This document shows positions 1 through 6,805 of a stretch of 18,018 nucleotides of DNA, piece after piece (position 1 is the first letter of the stretch; every line of letters starts with the position of its first letter). Below the pieces are notes generated by a model that saw only the letters and a program-made list of their open reading frames with translations, ran no database searches and was not told the DNA's origin. The stretch is from Actinomycetota bacterium (lineage in GTDB: Bacteria; Actinomycetota; Actinomycetes; JACCUZ01), in contig JAVEDG010000171.1 in assembly GCA_030841245.1 (NCBI GenBank), forward strand, positions 1 through 18,018, written 5' to 3'. The position numbers were made by a program, and so were the translations under genes.

Positions 1-2
1 GC

Positions 3-725
3 GGAGTGGTGGCCACCACTCCCACCCAGCGGATCCCGACAGTCAGCGCGCTGAGCATGTACTACCGGGCGCTCAACGACCATCCGGAGTACGCGAGCTA
101 CTGGTACGACCTGTGCCCGAACGGCGACGCACGAGCGCAGTCGGCCTCCGGGCCGTGCACGAGCAGCACACTGCTCAACTCGGGCAACCAGGGCTCGTTC
201 CGCGGGTGGACATTCGACTCGGCCAGCCACGTCTGGACCGCGAGCAACGTCACCCAGGACGGGATCTACTTCGTCCACGAGGGCAGCGTCGACGTCGGCC
301 CCGGCAACGGGACCTTCAACAACTTCTCGGTCATCGCGGAGGCGCAGAACGCCGACAACTGCGCGTCGAAGAAGTACGGCAACATCAACTGGGACCACTT
401 CTCGATCAACGCACCCGCGTTCACCAACCTGTTCATGTACGCCGACTCCGACATCGTGACGCACTCGAACTTCTCGGCTGGTCAGGGCATCTCGACGCCG
501 CCGGTGATCAGCGGCATGTTCGTCGCAGGTGACCAGATCCAGCTCGAGACCAGCAGCGCCGGAGCCGTGGGCTCGGTCGTCGCGGGCGACCAGTGCAGCA
601 CCGGGAACCCCGACCTGATCACCACCGACGAGGTGAAGAACCCGGCGATCTACTACGACCCGAACGCGACCGCCCCGTTCACCAGCATCATCTCCACGAC
701 ACTCTGGCTGGAGTACCCGGGCTGA
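3..725 (+). CDS. C-terminal part of a secreted, pilus-associated protein (5' end outside window)
   Basis: The frame is open to the left edge, so this is the 3' part of a longer gene; the GTG at 6 is probably internal. About 239 residues are visible. They are rich in Gly, Ser, Thr, Asn and aromatics, with few Lys or Arg, as expected for an exported protein. Four cysteines (counting from the GTG: 37, 51, and near 118 and 198) could form two disulfides. From about residue 85 short strand-like repeats appear (GIYFVHEG, NNFSVIAEA, NLFMYADSDI, ISGMFVAGDQI, GSVVAGDQC). This resembles the beta-helical C-terminal parts of PilX-like minor pilus proteins. No membrane segment is visible in this portion. 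The gene ends 26 bases before pilD, so a pilus surface role is likely from context. The specific function is unknown. Confidence 0.6.
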   Translation, partial: GVVATTPTQRIPTVSALSMYYRALNDHPEYASYWYDLCPNGDARAQSASGPCTSSTLLNSGNQGSFRGWTFDSASHVWTASNVTQDGIYFVHEGSVDVGPGNGTFNNFSVIAEAQNADNCASKKYGNINWDHFSINAPAFTNLFMYADSDIVTHSNFSAGQGISTPPVISGMFVAGDQIQLETSSAGAVGSVVAGDQCSTGNPDLITTDEVKNPAIYYDPNATAPFTSIISTTLWLEYPG

Positions 726-734
726 GCGGGCTCG

Positions 735-740
735 TAGGGT
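735..740 (+). promoter_or_regulatory. Candidate -10 element before pilD
   Basis: TAGGGT fits the actinobacterial -10 pattern TANNNT and lies 11 bases before the pilD ATG. An AGGA ribosome binding site follows at 741-744. I see no good -35 hexamer at 16-18 bases, so this could be chance. pilD may equally be co-transcribed with the upstream gene. Confidence 0.25.
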
Positions 741-751
741 AGGACGGGCAC

Positions 752-1534
752 ATGTGGCCCCTCTACGTCCTCGTCGCCGTGCTCGGGCTCGCCGTGGGCT
801 CGTTCCTCAACGTCGTGATCTGGCGGGTGCCGCGGGGCGAGTCGGTGGTGCACCCGCCGTCGCACTGCCCGTCGTGCGACGCGCCGGTGCGCCCCCGTGA
901 CAACGTGCCGGTGCTGAGCTGGCTGATGCTGCGGGGCCGCTGCCGTGACTGCGCAGCGCCGATCAGCGCTCGCTACCCGACCGTCGAGCTCCTCACGGCC
1001 GGCGTGTTCGTGATCCTGGCGGCGCGGATCGGCTTCGCCGCCGAGCTGCCCGCGTTCCTCTACCTGGGCGCGATCGGGGTGGCGCTCGCACTGATCGACC
1101 TCGACGTGCAGCGGCTGCCGGACGCGATCGTGCTCCCGTCGTACGTCGTCGGCGCAGCGCTGCTGCTGGTCGCGACGCTCGTGGAGACCGACTGGTCGGC
1201 CGGCCTGCGCGCCCTCATCGGGATGGCCGCGCTCTACGCCTTCTACTTCCTGCTGGTGCTGATCAACCCACGTGGCATGGGCTTCGGCGACGTCAAGCTG
1301 GCTGGCGTGCTGGGGCTCTACCTCGGCTGGTTGGGGTGGGGGGAGCTGGTGTCCGGGACGTTCATGGGTTTCCTGTACGGCGGGGTGGTCGGACTGCTGA
1401 TGATCGCGCTGCGCCGGGCCGGGCTGAAGTCCAAGCTGCCGTTCGGACCCTTCATGCTGCTCGGCGCGCTGACCGCCATCCTGGTCGGGGGACACCTCGC
1501 CGACCTCTACCTCGACGTGGCCCTCGGCCGGTAG
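752..1534 (+). CDS. pilD: Type IV prepilin peptidase / N-methyltransferase (PilD, A24 family)
   Basis: An integral membrane aspartic protease of 260 residues that cleaves the leader of type IV prepilins at the cytoplasmic face and methylates the new N-terminus. The N-terminal segment has the family pattern GSFLNVVIWRVPRGES (residues 16-31). It is followed by the zinc-type cysteine pairs C39/C42 and C64/C67 that mark the bifunctional peptidase-methyltransferase form. The first catalytic aspartate lies within LIDLDVQRLPD (114-124). The second is D180 in the GFGD motif (177-180). Several hydrophobic segments surround these motifs, and the length is typical. The ATG has an AGGA 7 bases upstream. 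The downstream pilM-N-O genes support the pilus assignment. The last 12 residues are echoed in the following non-coding DNA (see findings). Confidence 0.95.
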   Translation: MWPLYVLVAVLGLAVGSFLNVVIWRVPRGESVVHPPSHCPSCDAPVRPRDNVPVLSWLMLRGRCRDCAAPISARYPTVELLTAGVFVILAARIGFAAELPAFLYLGAIGVALALIDLDVQRLPDAIVLPSYVVGAALLLVATLVETDWSAGLRALIGMAALYAFYFLLVLINPRGMGFGDVKLAGVLGLYLGWLGWGELVSGTFMGFLYGGVVGLLMIALRRAGLKSKLPFGPFMLLGALTAILVGGHLADLYLDVALGR

Positions 1535-1595
1535 CCGACGCGCCTGGCCACGCTCGGCTTTGGGAGACCTTTACCTCGATCCCGCGCTCGGTGGG
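1496..1595 (+). repeat. Degenerate duplication of the pilD 3' end
   Basis: The last 12 sense codons of pilD (1496-1531, LADLYLDVALGR) are followed 64 bases later by a second stretch (1560-1595) that translates as LGDLYLDPALGG. That is 9 of 12 residues identical, but 24 of 36 bases, with several differences at third codon positions. The second copy lies after the pilD stop and in a different frame from it. It is in frame with pilM but well upstream of the pilM start. It may be a remnant of a tandem duplication or of another prepilin peptidase gene. Confidence 0.5.
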
Positions 1596-1632
1596 ACGCA
1601 GCGCTCAAGGAGCGCCCTGGACCGTCCGATCC

Positions 1633-1689
1633 CCCTCTCTGACACGACCCGAAAGGGTCACCACGCGGCGCGAGCCGCCTGTGGGAGGG
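1633..1689 (+). promoter_or_regulatory. Structured pilM leader: two GNRA hairpins enclosed by a helix that hides the ribosome binding site
   Basis: The gap between pilD and pilM is 163 bases. Its last part can fold as a closed unit. CCCTCTC (1633-1639) pairs over 7 positions, one of them G-U, with GGGAGGG (1683-1689), which contains the pilM ribosome binding site. Inside are two perfect 5-bp hairpins with GNRA tetraloops: GACCC-GAAA-GGGTC (1646-1659) and GCGGC-GCGA-GCCGC (1665-1678). Upstream lie two more small hairpins, 1580-1596 and 1601-1615 (GCGCTC-AAG-GAGCGC). Sequestration of the binding site suggests translational control of pilM. No ligand or known riboswitch class could be assigned. 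GC-rich DNA folds easily, so the confidence is limited. Confidence 0.35.
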
Positions 1690-1697
1690 AAAGCGTC

Positions 1698-2762
1698 GTG
1701 GCAGGTCGATCCGCCATCGGTCTCGATATCGGGACCTCGGGCGTGCGCGCCGCCGAGCTGTCGTTCGGCAAGGGCCAGATCACCCTCGAGAAGTTCGGCC
1801 AGGTGGCCCTTCCCGAAGGTGCGGTCCGCGACGGTGAGGTCGTCGACCCCGACGCCGTAGCCGCAGCCATCAAGCAGCTCTGGGCGCACACCAAGTTCAG
1901 CAGCAAGAAGGTCGTGCTCGGGGTGGCGAACCAGAAGGTGATCGTGCGCCAGGTGGACCTGCCCTGGATGCCGGTCGACGAGCTGAAGAAGTCGCTCGCC
2001 TTCCAGGTGCAGGACTTCGTGCCGATGCCGGTCGAGCAGGCAGTGCTCGACTTCCATCCGCTCGAAGAGGTCACCGGCGACAACGGCAGCCAGCTGCTGC
2101 GCGGGCTGCTCGTCGCCGCGTCGCGGGAGATGGTGCTGGCCAGCATCGAGGCGGTCCAGAAGGCCGGCCTCACCGCGACGATGGTCGACCTGACCTCGTT
2201 CGCGGTGATCCGCTCGCTGGCCGACCCCGACCACCTCGGCATGGGCGCGCCGGTCGAGGCGCTCGTCGACGTCGGAGCCCGCGTGACCAACATCGTGATC
2301 CACCAGGGTGGCGTCCCCCGTTTCGTCCGGATCCTGCTCATGGGTGGACAGGACGTCACCGACGCCGTTGCGGAGCGCATGGGCGTCCCGCAGGCCCAGG
2401 CCGAGGCGATGAAGCAGCAGCTGGGCATCGGCGTGGCTGCCGAGGGCATGGACGCCCAGGCCGCCGGCCGCGTCGTCGAGGCGGTGGGATCGTCGTTCGT
2501 CGACGAGATCCGCGGTTCACTGGACTACTACCTGGCCTCGAGCGGTTCCTCCCCCATCTCGCGGCTCGTTCTCACCGGGGGCGGGGCGCGCCTCGGCGGT
2601 CTGGCCCAGCGCCTCGGCGTCATGACCCGGGTGCCGGTCGAGATCGGCACCCCCATGCACAGCCTCAAGGTGGGCCAGACCGGTCTCTCGCCTGAGCAGA
2701 TCGCATTCGTCGAGCCGCTGGCCGCAGTGCCGGTCGGCCTGGCCCTCGGAGCGGCATCATGA
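1698..2762 (+). CDS. pilM: Type IV pilus assembly protein PilM
   Basis: A cytoplasmic, actin-like (FtsA/PilM fold) ATP-binding protein that links the pilus motor to the inner membrane partners PilN and PilO. From the GTG at 1698 it has 354 residues, the usual PilM length. Visible motifs are the first phosphate loop GLDIGTSGVRA (8-18), the second around LVDVGARVTNIVI (189-201), and the adenosine loop LTGGGARLGGL (292-302). The start was chosen because GGGAGGG lies 8 bases upstream and the family N-terminus begins immediately after it. An in-frame TTG at 1560 would add 46 atypical residues. The stop overlaps the pilN start (ATGA), so the two are probably translationally coupled. The structured leader in front may control its translation. 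Confidence 0.93.
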   Translation: MAGRSAIGLDIGTSGVRAAELSFGKGQITLEKFGQVALPEGAVRDGEVVDPDAVAAAIKQLWAHTKFSSKKVVLGVANQKVIVRQVDLPWMPVDELKKSLAFQVQDFVPMPVEQAVLDFHPLEEVTGDNGSQLLRGLLVAASREMVLASIEAVQKAGLTATMVDLTSFAVIRSLADPDHLGMGAPVEALVDVGARVTNIVIHQGGVPRFVRILLMGGQDVTDAVAERMGVPQAQAEAMKQQLGIGVAAEGMDAQAAGRVVEAVGSSFVDEIRGSLDYYLASSGSSPISRLVLTGGGARLGGLAQRLGVMTRVPVEIGTPMHSLKVGQTGLSPEQIAFVEPLAAVPVGLALGAAS

Positions 2763-3460
2763 GCACGACGACCACCGTCCGGACAGGAACCTTCCCCAAG
2801 GTCAACCTGCTGCCGCCGGAGATCGAGGAGCACCGCAGGTTCCGTCAGGTGCAGGTGGGCCTTGCGGTCGCGGTCGTGGCCGCTCTGGCTGCGGCCGGTG
2901 GGCTGACCCTCGCCGCGCAGCACCAGGTGAGCTCGGCCAAGGACGACCTCGCGAGCGCGCAGGCGCAGAGCCAGGTCCTCCAGGCCAAGGAGGCGCAGTA
3001 CGCCAACGTGCCGAAGGTGAACGCCCAGGTCGACGCGGCCAAGGCCCAGCTGAACCTGGCCATGGGCAAGGAGATCCGCTGGTCCTACCTGCTCAACGAC
3101 CTGAGCCTCACCATCCCGAACCACGTGTGGCTCACCAAGGTCGTCGTGGCCGAGAACCTCGACCCGAGCACCACCACCACCCCCGACGCGACGAGCTACC
3201 TGCAGCCGCACCTCGGCAGCATCAACTTCGAGGGGTTCGCTGTCACGCACGAGGACCTGGCGGCATGGCTGTCGGCGATCGCGAAGCAGGACGGCTACAC
3301 GCAGAACTACCTGACCGAGTCCAAGACGACCTTGGAGTCGGAAGACAGCACGGCAGGCGGCGGCACCGGCGTTCAGCACAAGGTCGTCTCGTGGAAGTCG
3401 CAGGTCGCAGTCAACGACAAGGCGCTCTCGAAGCGCTACACCGAGAAGGCGGGCAGCTGA
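2759..3460 (+). CDS. pilN: Type IV pilus assembly protein PilN
   Basis: A bitopic inner-membrane protein of 233 residues in the PilMNO alignment complex. The short cytoplasmic N-terminus carries NLLPPEI (16-22), the conserved PilN motif known to insert into a groove of PilM. One membrane segment follows at about 32-54. Next come an Ala/Gln-rich coiled-coil-like stretch (about 55-100) and an external domain that would form a ferredoxin-like fold pairing with PilO. A short Thr-rich insert (STTTTPDAT) breaks the external domain. The gene overlaps pilM by 4 bases and ends one base before pilO, so pilM-pilN-pilO form one operon. Confidence 0.9.
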   Translation: MSTTTTVRTGTFPKVNLLPPEIEEHRRFRQVQVGLAVAVVAALAAAGGLTLAAQHQVSSAKDDLASAQAQSQVLQAKEAQYANVPKVNAQVDAAKAQLNLAMGKEIRWSYLLNDLSLTIPNHVWLTKVVVAENLDPSTTTTPDATSYLQPHLGSINFEGFAVTHEDLAAWLSAIAKQDGYTQNYLTESKTTLESEDSTAGGGTGVQHKVVSWKSQVAVNDKALSKRYTEKAGS

Positions 3461-3461
3461 T

Positions 3462-4286
3462 ATGAGCATGACGCGGAAGTGGTCACTGCTGACCGCTGTC
3501 CTGGTCGTGGGCATCCTCGTGGCGAGCTGGTTCCTGCTCGTGTCACCCAAGCGTGGTGACGCCGCGGCGCTGACCAGCCAACGCCAGCAGCAGGATGCGA
3601 CCAACATCGAGCTGCAGCAGCACATCAAGATGTTGCAGGCCCAGGAGCTGGACCTGCCGGCGCAGCGGGCCAAGCTCGCCGAGATCCGTCGCGAGATCCC
3701 GGACAACCCGGCGCTCCCGTCGATGGTGCGGTCGATCAGCAAGATCGCCCGCCAGACGGGCGTCGACCTGATCGAGCTGTCACCTACGGTGCCGACGGCC
3801 TACGTCGACCCGGCGCTGGCCGCGGCTGCACTCGTGCCGGCGCCGGTTGCCAGCACCTCCACGGACGGCTCGGCCAGCACGGCGACCACCGGCACCACGC
3901 CGACCGACACCACCACCACCGCGCCTCCGGCCGGGACCACCCCGACCACGGGGACGACCGGGACCACCGGGCTGGCGGGCACGACGCCCACCGGCGCGAC
4001 CGGTGCCGACCTGCCGGTGCTCTACCAGGCACCGGTGAAGATCACGGCCGAGGGCAGCTTCTTCCAGCTCGAGCAGTTCCTGAACCGCCTGGAGAAGCTC
4101 CAGCGAGCCTTCCTCGTGACCGGGTTCACCGTGGACCAGGCGCAGAGCGACCTGGCGGTGACCGCGCCTCCGGGGACCCTCGAGCTCGCGTTGGACACCC
4201 GGATGTTCATCTCTGCCCCGTCCACAGCACCGGCCGTCGCGGTGCTTCCGACGGCGGTTCCGAGCCCGACCACGGCCACCCCATAG
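3462..4286 (+). CDS. pilO: Type IV pilus assembly protein PilO, with a Thr-rich insert
   Basis: A bitopic membrane protein of 274 residues, predicted partner of PilN. The membrane segment is at about 8-26, followed by a Gln-rich coiled coil (about 35-80). The first part of the external domain includes LPSMVRSISKIARQTGVDLI (85-104), a typical PilO pattern. The domain is then interrupted by a low-complexity linker of Thr, Gly, Ala and Pro at about 118-183, and resumes with VKITAEGSFFQLEQFLNRLE (192-211). The last 25 residues are again Ala/Pro/Thr-rich. The linker makes this protein longer than Gram-negative PilO proteins of around 200 residues (from memory). A second ATG at 3468 is possible. 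Confidence 0.85.
   Translation: MSMTRKWSLLTAVLVVGILVASWFLLVSPKRGDAAALTSQRQQQDATNIELQQHIKMLQAQELDLPAQRAKLAEIRREIPDNPALPSMVRSISKIARQTGVDLIELSPTVPTAYVDPALAAAALVPAPVASTSTDGSASTATTGTTPTDTTTTAPPAGTTPTTGTTGTTGLAGTTPTGATGADLPVLYQAPVKITAEGSFFQLEQFLNRLEKLQRAFLVTGFTVDQAQSDLAVTAPPGTLELALDTRMFISAPSTAPAVAVLPTAVPSPTTATP
3852..4004 (+). repeat. Thr/Gly/Pro-rich low-complexity tract inside pilO
   Basis: Codons for Thr (ACC, ACG) alternate with Gly, Ala and Pro codons, encoding residues about 131-181 of PilO. Short units such as GGGACGACCGGGACCACC recur imperfectly. It probably encodes a flexible, possibly glycosylated linker outside the membrane. Confidence 0.6.
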
Positions 4287-4304
4287 GACGCGGGAGCGAC
4301 TGAC

Positions 4305-5006
4305 ATGACTGAGACCACATTCCCCTTCGAGACGGCAGAGACCGACTCGCTCGAGGCGGACCTCGGCCCGACGGGCAAGAACCGCCAGCGCACGTTCCTC
4401 GTGCTTGGTCTGGTGGCCGCCGTCCTGGTGGCGGCCGTCGGCGCCTACTTCCTGCTGTTCTCGGGCACTGACAGCACCGACAGCTCGCTGCCGGTCAAGC
4501 CGGGTACGCCGTCGGGCCCGACGGGCGGCAGCGCCGGTGCCAAGCACCACAAGGCGAAGCACCACCTGCCAAAGATCTCGGCCCGCAACTTCGGCAATGA
4601 CCCGTTCGAGGGCCAGCTCGACGCCGCGCCGATCGTCGTCACCGACACCGGCACCGGCACCTCGGCGACCGGAACCACCGGGACGACGGGCACGACCGAC
4701 ACCACCGGCACCACCGGCACGACCGGGACCACCACGGGCACGACCGGGACCACAGGCACCACGGGGGGCACGACCACCACCACGGGGACGCCGGGCCAGC
4801 CGGTGAGCGTTCGTCTGCTCTCCGTCAGTGCGGACAACACCGCCGGCCGCTTGGTCGTCGACGGCAAGCGGTACTCCGTCGCCGTCGGTGACGTGTTCGC
4901 GACGTACTTCAAGTCACTGCGCTTCAAGAACGGGCGCTGCGGCACCTTCCAGTTCGGTGACGAGCAGTTCGGCCTCTGTGAGGGCGAAACCTCGACCATG
5001 CAGTGA
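4305..5006 (+). CDS. PilP-like pilus assembly protein with Thr-Gly linker and C-terminal cysteine pair
   Basis: A membrane-anchored protein of 233 residues, last gene of the pilus cluster. Visible parts in order are: an acidic cytoplasmic N-terminus (1-20); a membrane segment (about 30-52); a Pro/Gly linker and a basic His/Lys patch HHKAKHH (81-87); an NDPFEG element (98-103) like the DPF element before PilP/GspC domains; a (Thr-Gly-Thr)n tract (about 114-163); and a C-terminal beta-rich domain (166-225) with GKRYSVAVGDVF. Two cysteines, C212 and C225, could form a disulfide. Position after pilO and this layout suggest the PilP role, but with a membrane anchor instead of a lipoprotein signal. 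The family assignment is inference. GGGAG at 4292-4296 is its ribosome binding site. Confidence 0.75.
   Translation: MTETTFPFETAETDSLEADLGPTGKNRQRTFLVLGLVAAVLVAAVGAYFLLFSGTDSTDSSLPVKPGTPSGPTGGSAGAKHHKAKHHLPKISARNFGNDPFEGQLDAAPIVVTDTGTGTSATGTTGTTGTTDTTGTTGTTGTTTGTTGTTGTTGGTTTTTGTPGQPVSVRLLSVSADNTAGRLVVDGKRYSVAVGDVFATYFKSLRFKNGRCGTFQFGDEQFGLCEGETSTMQ
4644..4793 (+). repeat. Imperfect 9-base tandem repeat encoding Thr-Gly-Thr
   Basis: Units of the form ACCGGNACN recur about a dozen times, encoding the TGT/TTG tract of the PilP-like protein. Units are imperfect and some are shortened to 6 or 3 bases. All preserve the frame, so gain or loss of units would change linker length without breaking the gene. 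Confidence 0.75.
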
Positions 5007-5056
5007 CGAGGTCTCCGGGGTGATCACAGCTCCGGGAACCCCCGACCGACCCCCTC

Positions 5057-5089
5057 CCGAACGGGCCGTCCAGGTGGCGGCCCGTTCGG
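5057..5089 (+). terminator. Strong hairpin terminator between the pilus cluster and aroC
   Basis: Bases 5057-5067 and 5079-5089 form a perfect 11-bp inverted repeat (CCGAACGGGCC / GGCCCGTTCGG). The pairing extends inward to 14 pairs with one G-U, leaving a 5-base loop (5071-5075). There is no T-run after it, which is common for actinobacterial hairpin terminators. It lies 50 bases after the last pilus gene and 34 before aroC. Confidence 0.6.
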
Positions 5090-5123
5090 CTGTCCGGGAC
5101 CGCTCGCGTGGGAAGATCGCAGG
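5090..5123 (+). promoter_or_regulatory. aroC upstream region
   Basis: This 34-base stretch between the pilus terminator and the aroC start must hold the shikimate operon promoter or be crossed by read-through. It ends with the ribosome binding site GGAAG (5111-5115). No convincing -35/-10 pair is visible, so no promoter is called. Confidence 0.3.
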
Positions 5124-6305
5124 ATGCTGCGGTGGCTGACGGCGGGTGAGTCGCACGGCCCTGCCCTGGTCGCCATCCTCGAAGGGCTGCCGGCAGGTGT
5201 GGCAGTGACCACGTCGGACCTGGCTGACGCCCTGGCGCGCCGGCGTCTCGGTCACGGCCGCGGCGCCCGGATGGCCTTCGAGCGCGACGAGGTCGAGCTG
5301 CTGGGCGGCGTACGCCACGGGCGTACCCAGGGCGGACCGGTCGCCGTGCAGATCGCGAACACCGAGTGGCCCAAGTGGGAGCAGGTGATGGCGGCCGACC
5401 CGGTCGAGCCGGACCTGCTCGCGGGCCTGGGCCGGGCCGCTGCCCTGACCAGGCCCCGCCCGGGGCACGCGGACCTCACCGGCATGCAGAAGTACGGGTT
5501 CGACGACGCCCGGCCGGTGCTGGAGCGCGCGAGTGCCCGGGAGACCGCAGCCCGGGTCGCACTCGGCGCGGTTGCCGCCGCGTTCCTCGACCAGGTCGGA
5601 CGCATCCGGCTGCTCAGTCACGTCGTGGCGATCGGCACGGCGTCCGCCCCGGACGGCGTGGTCCCCGCCCCGGAGGACGTGGACCGGCTCGACCTCGACC
5701 CGGTGCGGTGCCTGGACACCCGGGCCGCCGAGGCGATGGTCGCCGAGATCGACCAGGCGCAGCGGGACGGAGACACCCTCGGCGGCGTCGTGGAGGTGCT
5801 CGCCTACGGGCTGCCACCCGGCCTGGGCAGCCACGTGCACTGGGACCGGCGGCTCGACTCCCGCCTCGCAGGTGCCTTGATGGGCATCCAGGCGATCAAG
5901 GGCGTCGCGGTCGGGGACGGCTTCGAGACCGCCCGACGGCGCGGCTCGGCGGCCCACGACGAGATCGAGCGCGACGCGGGCGGGAACCTGAGGCGCCGGA
6001 CGTCCCGGGCCGGGGGAGTCGAAGGCGGCATGAGCACCGGGGAAGCGCTGCGGGTGCGCGCCGCGATGAAGCCCATCTCCACCGTCCCTCGCGCGTTGGA
6101 CACCGTGGACCTGGCCACCGGGTCGCCGGCCCAGGCGATCAGCCAGCGCAGCGACGTCTGCGCGGTGCCGGCGGCCGGCATCGTCGCGGAGGCGATGGTG
6201 GCACTGGTGCTGGCCGACGCGGTGCTCGAGAAGTTCGGTGGCGATTCGGTTGTCGAGACGGCGCGCAACCTCAGCGGCTACCTCGAGCAGCTGGCCTACC
6301 GGTGA
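5124..6305 (+). CDS. aroC: Chorismate synthase
   Basis: Catalyses the last shikimate step, elimination of phosphate from EPSP to give chorismate, using reduced FMN. The product is 393 residues, a normal actinobacterial length. Conserved patterns are GESHG (8-12, with catalytic H11), the RRRLGHGRGARM segment, and RTQGGPVAV. Further ones are YGFDDARPVLERASARETA, GGVEGGMSTGE, and FGGDS near the end (371-375). The ATG at 5124 has GGAAG 8 bases upstream. The gene follows the pilus terminator, so it probably opens the shikimate operon. Its stop overlaps the aroK start (GTGA). Confidence 0.97.
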   Translation: MLRWLTAGESHGPALVAILEGLPAGVAVTTSDLADALARRRLGHGRGARMAFERDEVELLGGVRHGRTQGGPVAVQIANTEWPKWEQVMAADPVEPDLLAGLGRAAALTRPRPGHADLTGMQKYGFDDARPVLERASARETAARVALGAVAAAFLDQVGRIRLLSHVVAIGTASAPDGVVPAPEDVDRLDLDPVRCLDTRAAEAMVAEIDQAQRDGDTLGGVVEVLAYGLPPGLGSHVHWDRRLDSRLAGALMGIQAIKGVAVGDGFETARRRGSAAHDEIERDAGGNLRRRTSRAGGVEGGMSTGEALRVRAAMKPISTVPRALDTVDLATGSPAQAISQRSDVCAVPAAGIVAEAMVALVLADAVLEKFGGDSVVETARNLSGYLEQLAYR

Positions 6306-6805
6306 CGCCGGTCGTGGTGCTCGTCGGGCCGCCCGGCGCGGGCAAGTCCACCGCGGCCCGGCTGGTCGCGACCCGCCTCGAGACGACGGCCCGGGACACC
6401 GACGAGGACGTCGAACGCCTGGCCCGAGCGGCGGTGTCGGACATCTTCGTGGAGCAGGGCGAGGAGGCCTTCCGGCGCCTCGAGACGTCGGCGGTGCGAG
6501 CTGCACTCCGCGAGCACCACGGGGTGCTCGCGCTGGGCGGCGGCTCGGTGCTGGACGCCGGCACCCGGGCCGCCCTCGGAGCCCACCGCGTGGTGTTCCT
6601 GGACGTGCAGATCACCGACGCGGCCAAGCGCATCGGCTTCAACCGGGACCGTCCCCTGCTGCTGGGCAACCCGCGGGCCCAGTGGATCAGGCTGATGGCC
6701 GACCGCCGGCCGCTGTACGAGCAGGTGGCGGACGTGACGGTGGACACCGACGGCAAGTCGCCCGACGAGGTGGCCGACGAGATCGTCGAGCGGGCCGGTC
6801 TGTGA
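6302..6805 (+). CDS. aroK: Shikimate kinase
   Basis: Transfers phosphate from ATP to shikimate, giving shikimate-3-phosphate. The product is 167 residues. The Walker A loop is GPPGAGKST (9-17). Shikimate-binding residues appear at the positions known for the family: D34 (DTD, 32-34), R58 (FRRLE), the GGG loop (79-81) and R136. The lid arginine R117 lies in RDRPLL. The GTG at 6302 overlaps aroC by 4 bases and starts directly at the first beta strand. No upstream in-frame sequence looks like kinase. The stop overlaps aroB by 4 bases, so translation of the three genes is probably coupled. Confidence 0.95.
   Translation: MTPVVVLVGPPGAGKSTAARLVATRLETTARDTDEDVERLARAAVSDIFVEQGEEAFRRLETSAVRAALREHHGVLALGGGSVLDAGTRAALGAHRVVFLDVQITDAAKRIGFNRDRPLLLGNPRAQWIRLMADRRPLYEQVADVTVDTDGKSPDEVADEIVERAGL

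Noticed and set aside
1591..1600. GTGGGACGCA in the pilM leader, identical to part of the class I c-di-GMP riboswitch core
   Set aside because: The rest of the consensus is missing: no GCA-AGGGCAAACC segment and no GAAA loop on the 5' side. A 10-base match alone is not enough.
1560..1697. TTG at 1560 as an upstream start giving a 400-residue PilM
   Set aside because: The extra 46 residues do not resemble PilM, no ribosome binding site precedes the TTG, and the GTG at 1698 has a strong one at correct spacing.
4644..4793. 9-base repeats considered as a CRISPR-like array
   Set aside because: Units are contiguous with no spacers and keep the frame of a coding gene, so they are a protein linker.
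3852..4800. G-quadruplex potential on the minus strand of the Thr-rich tracts
   Set aside because: G-runs are mostly two long and interrupted by C-runs, so a stable quadruplex is not well supported.
4914..6506. 530-codon minus-strand open frame opposite aroC
   Set aside because: It runs antisense through chorismate synthase and the hairpin terminator, with an Arg/Pro/His-rich translation typical of shadow frames.
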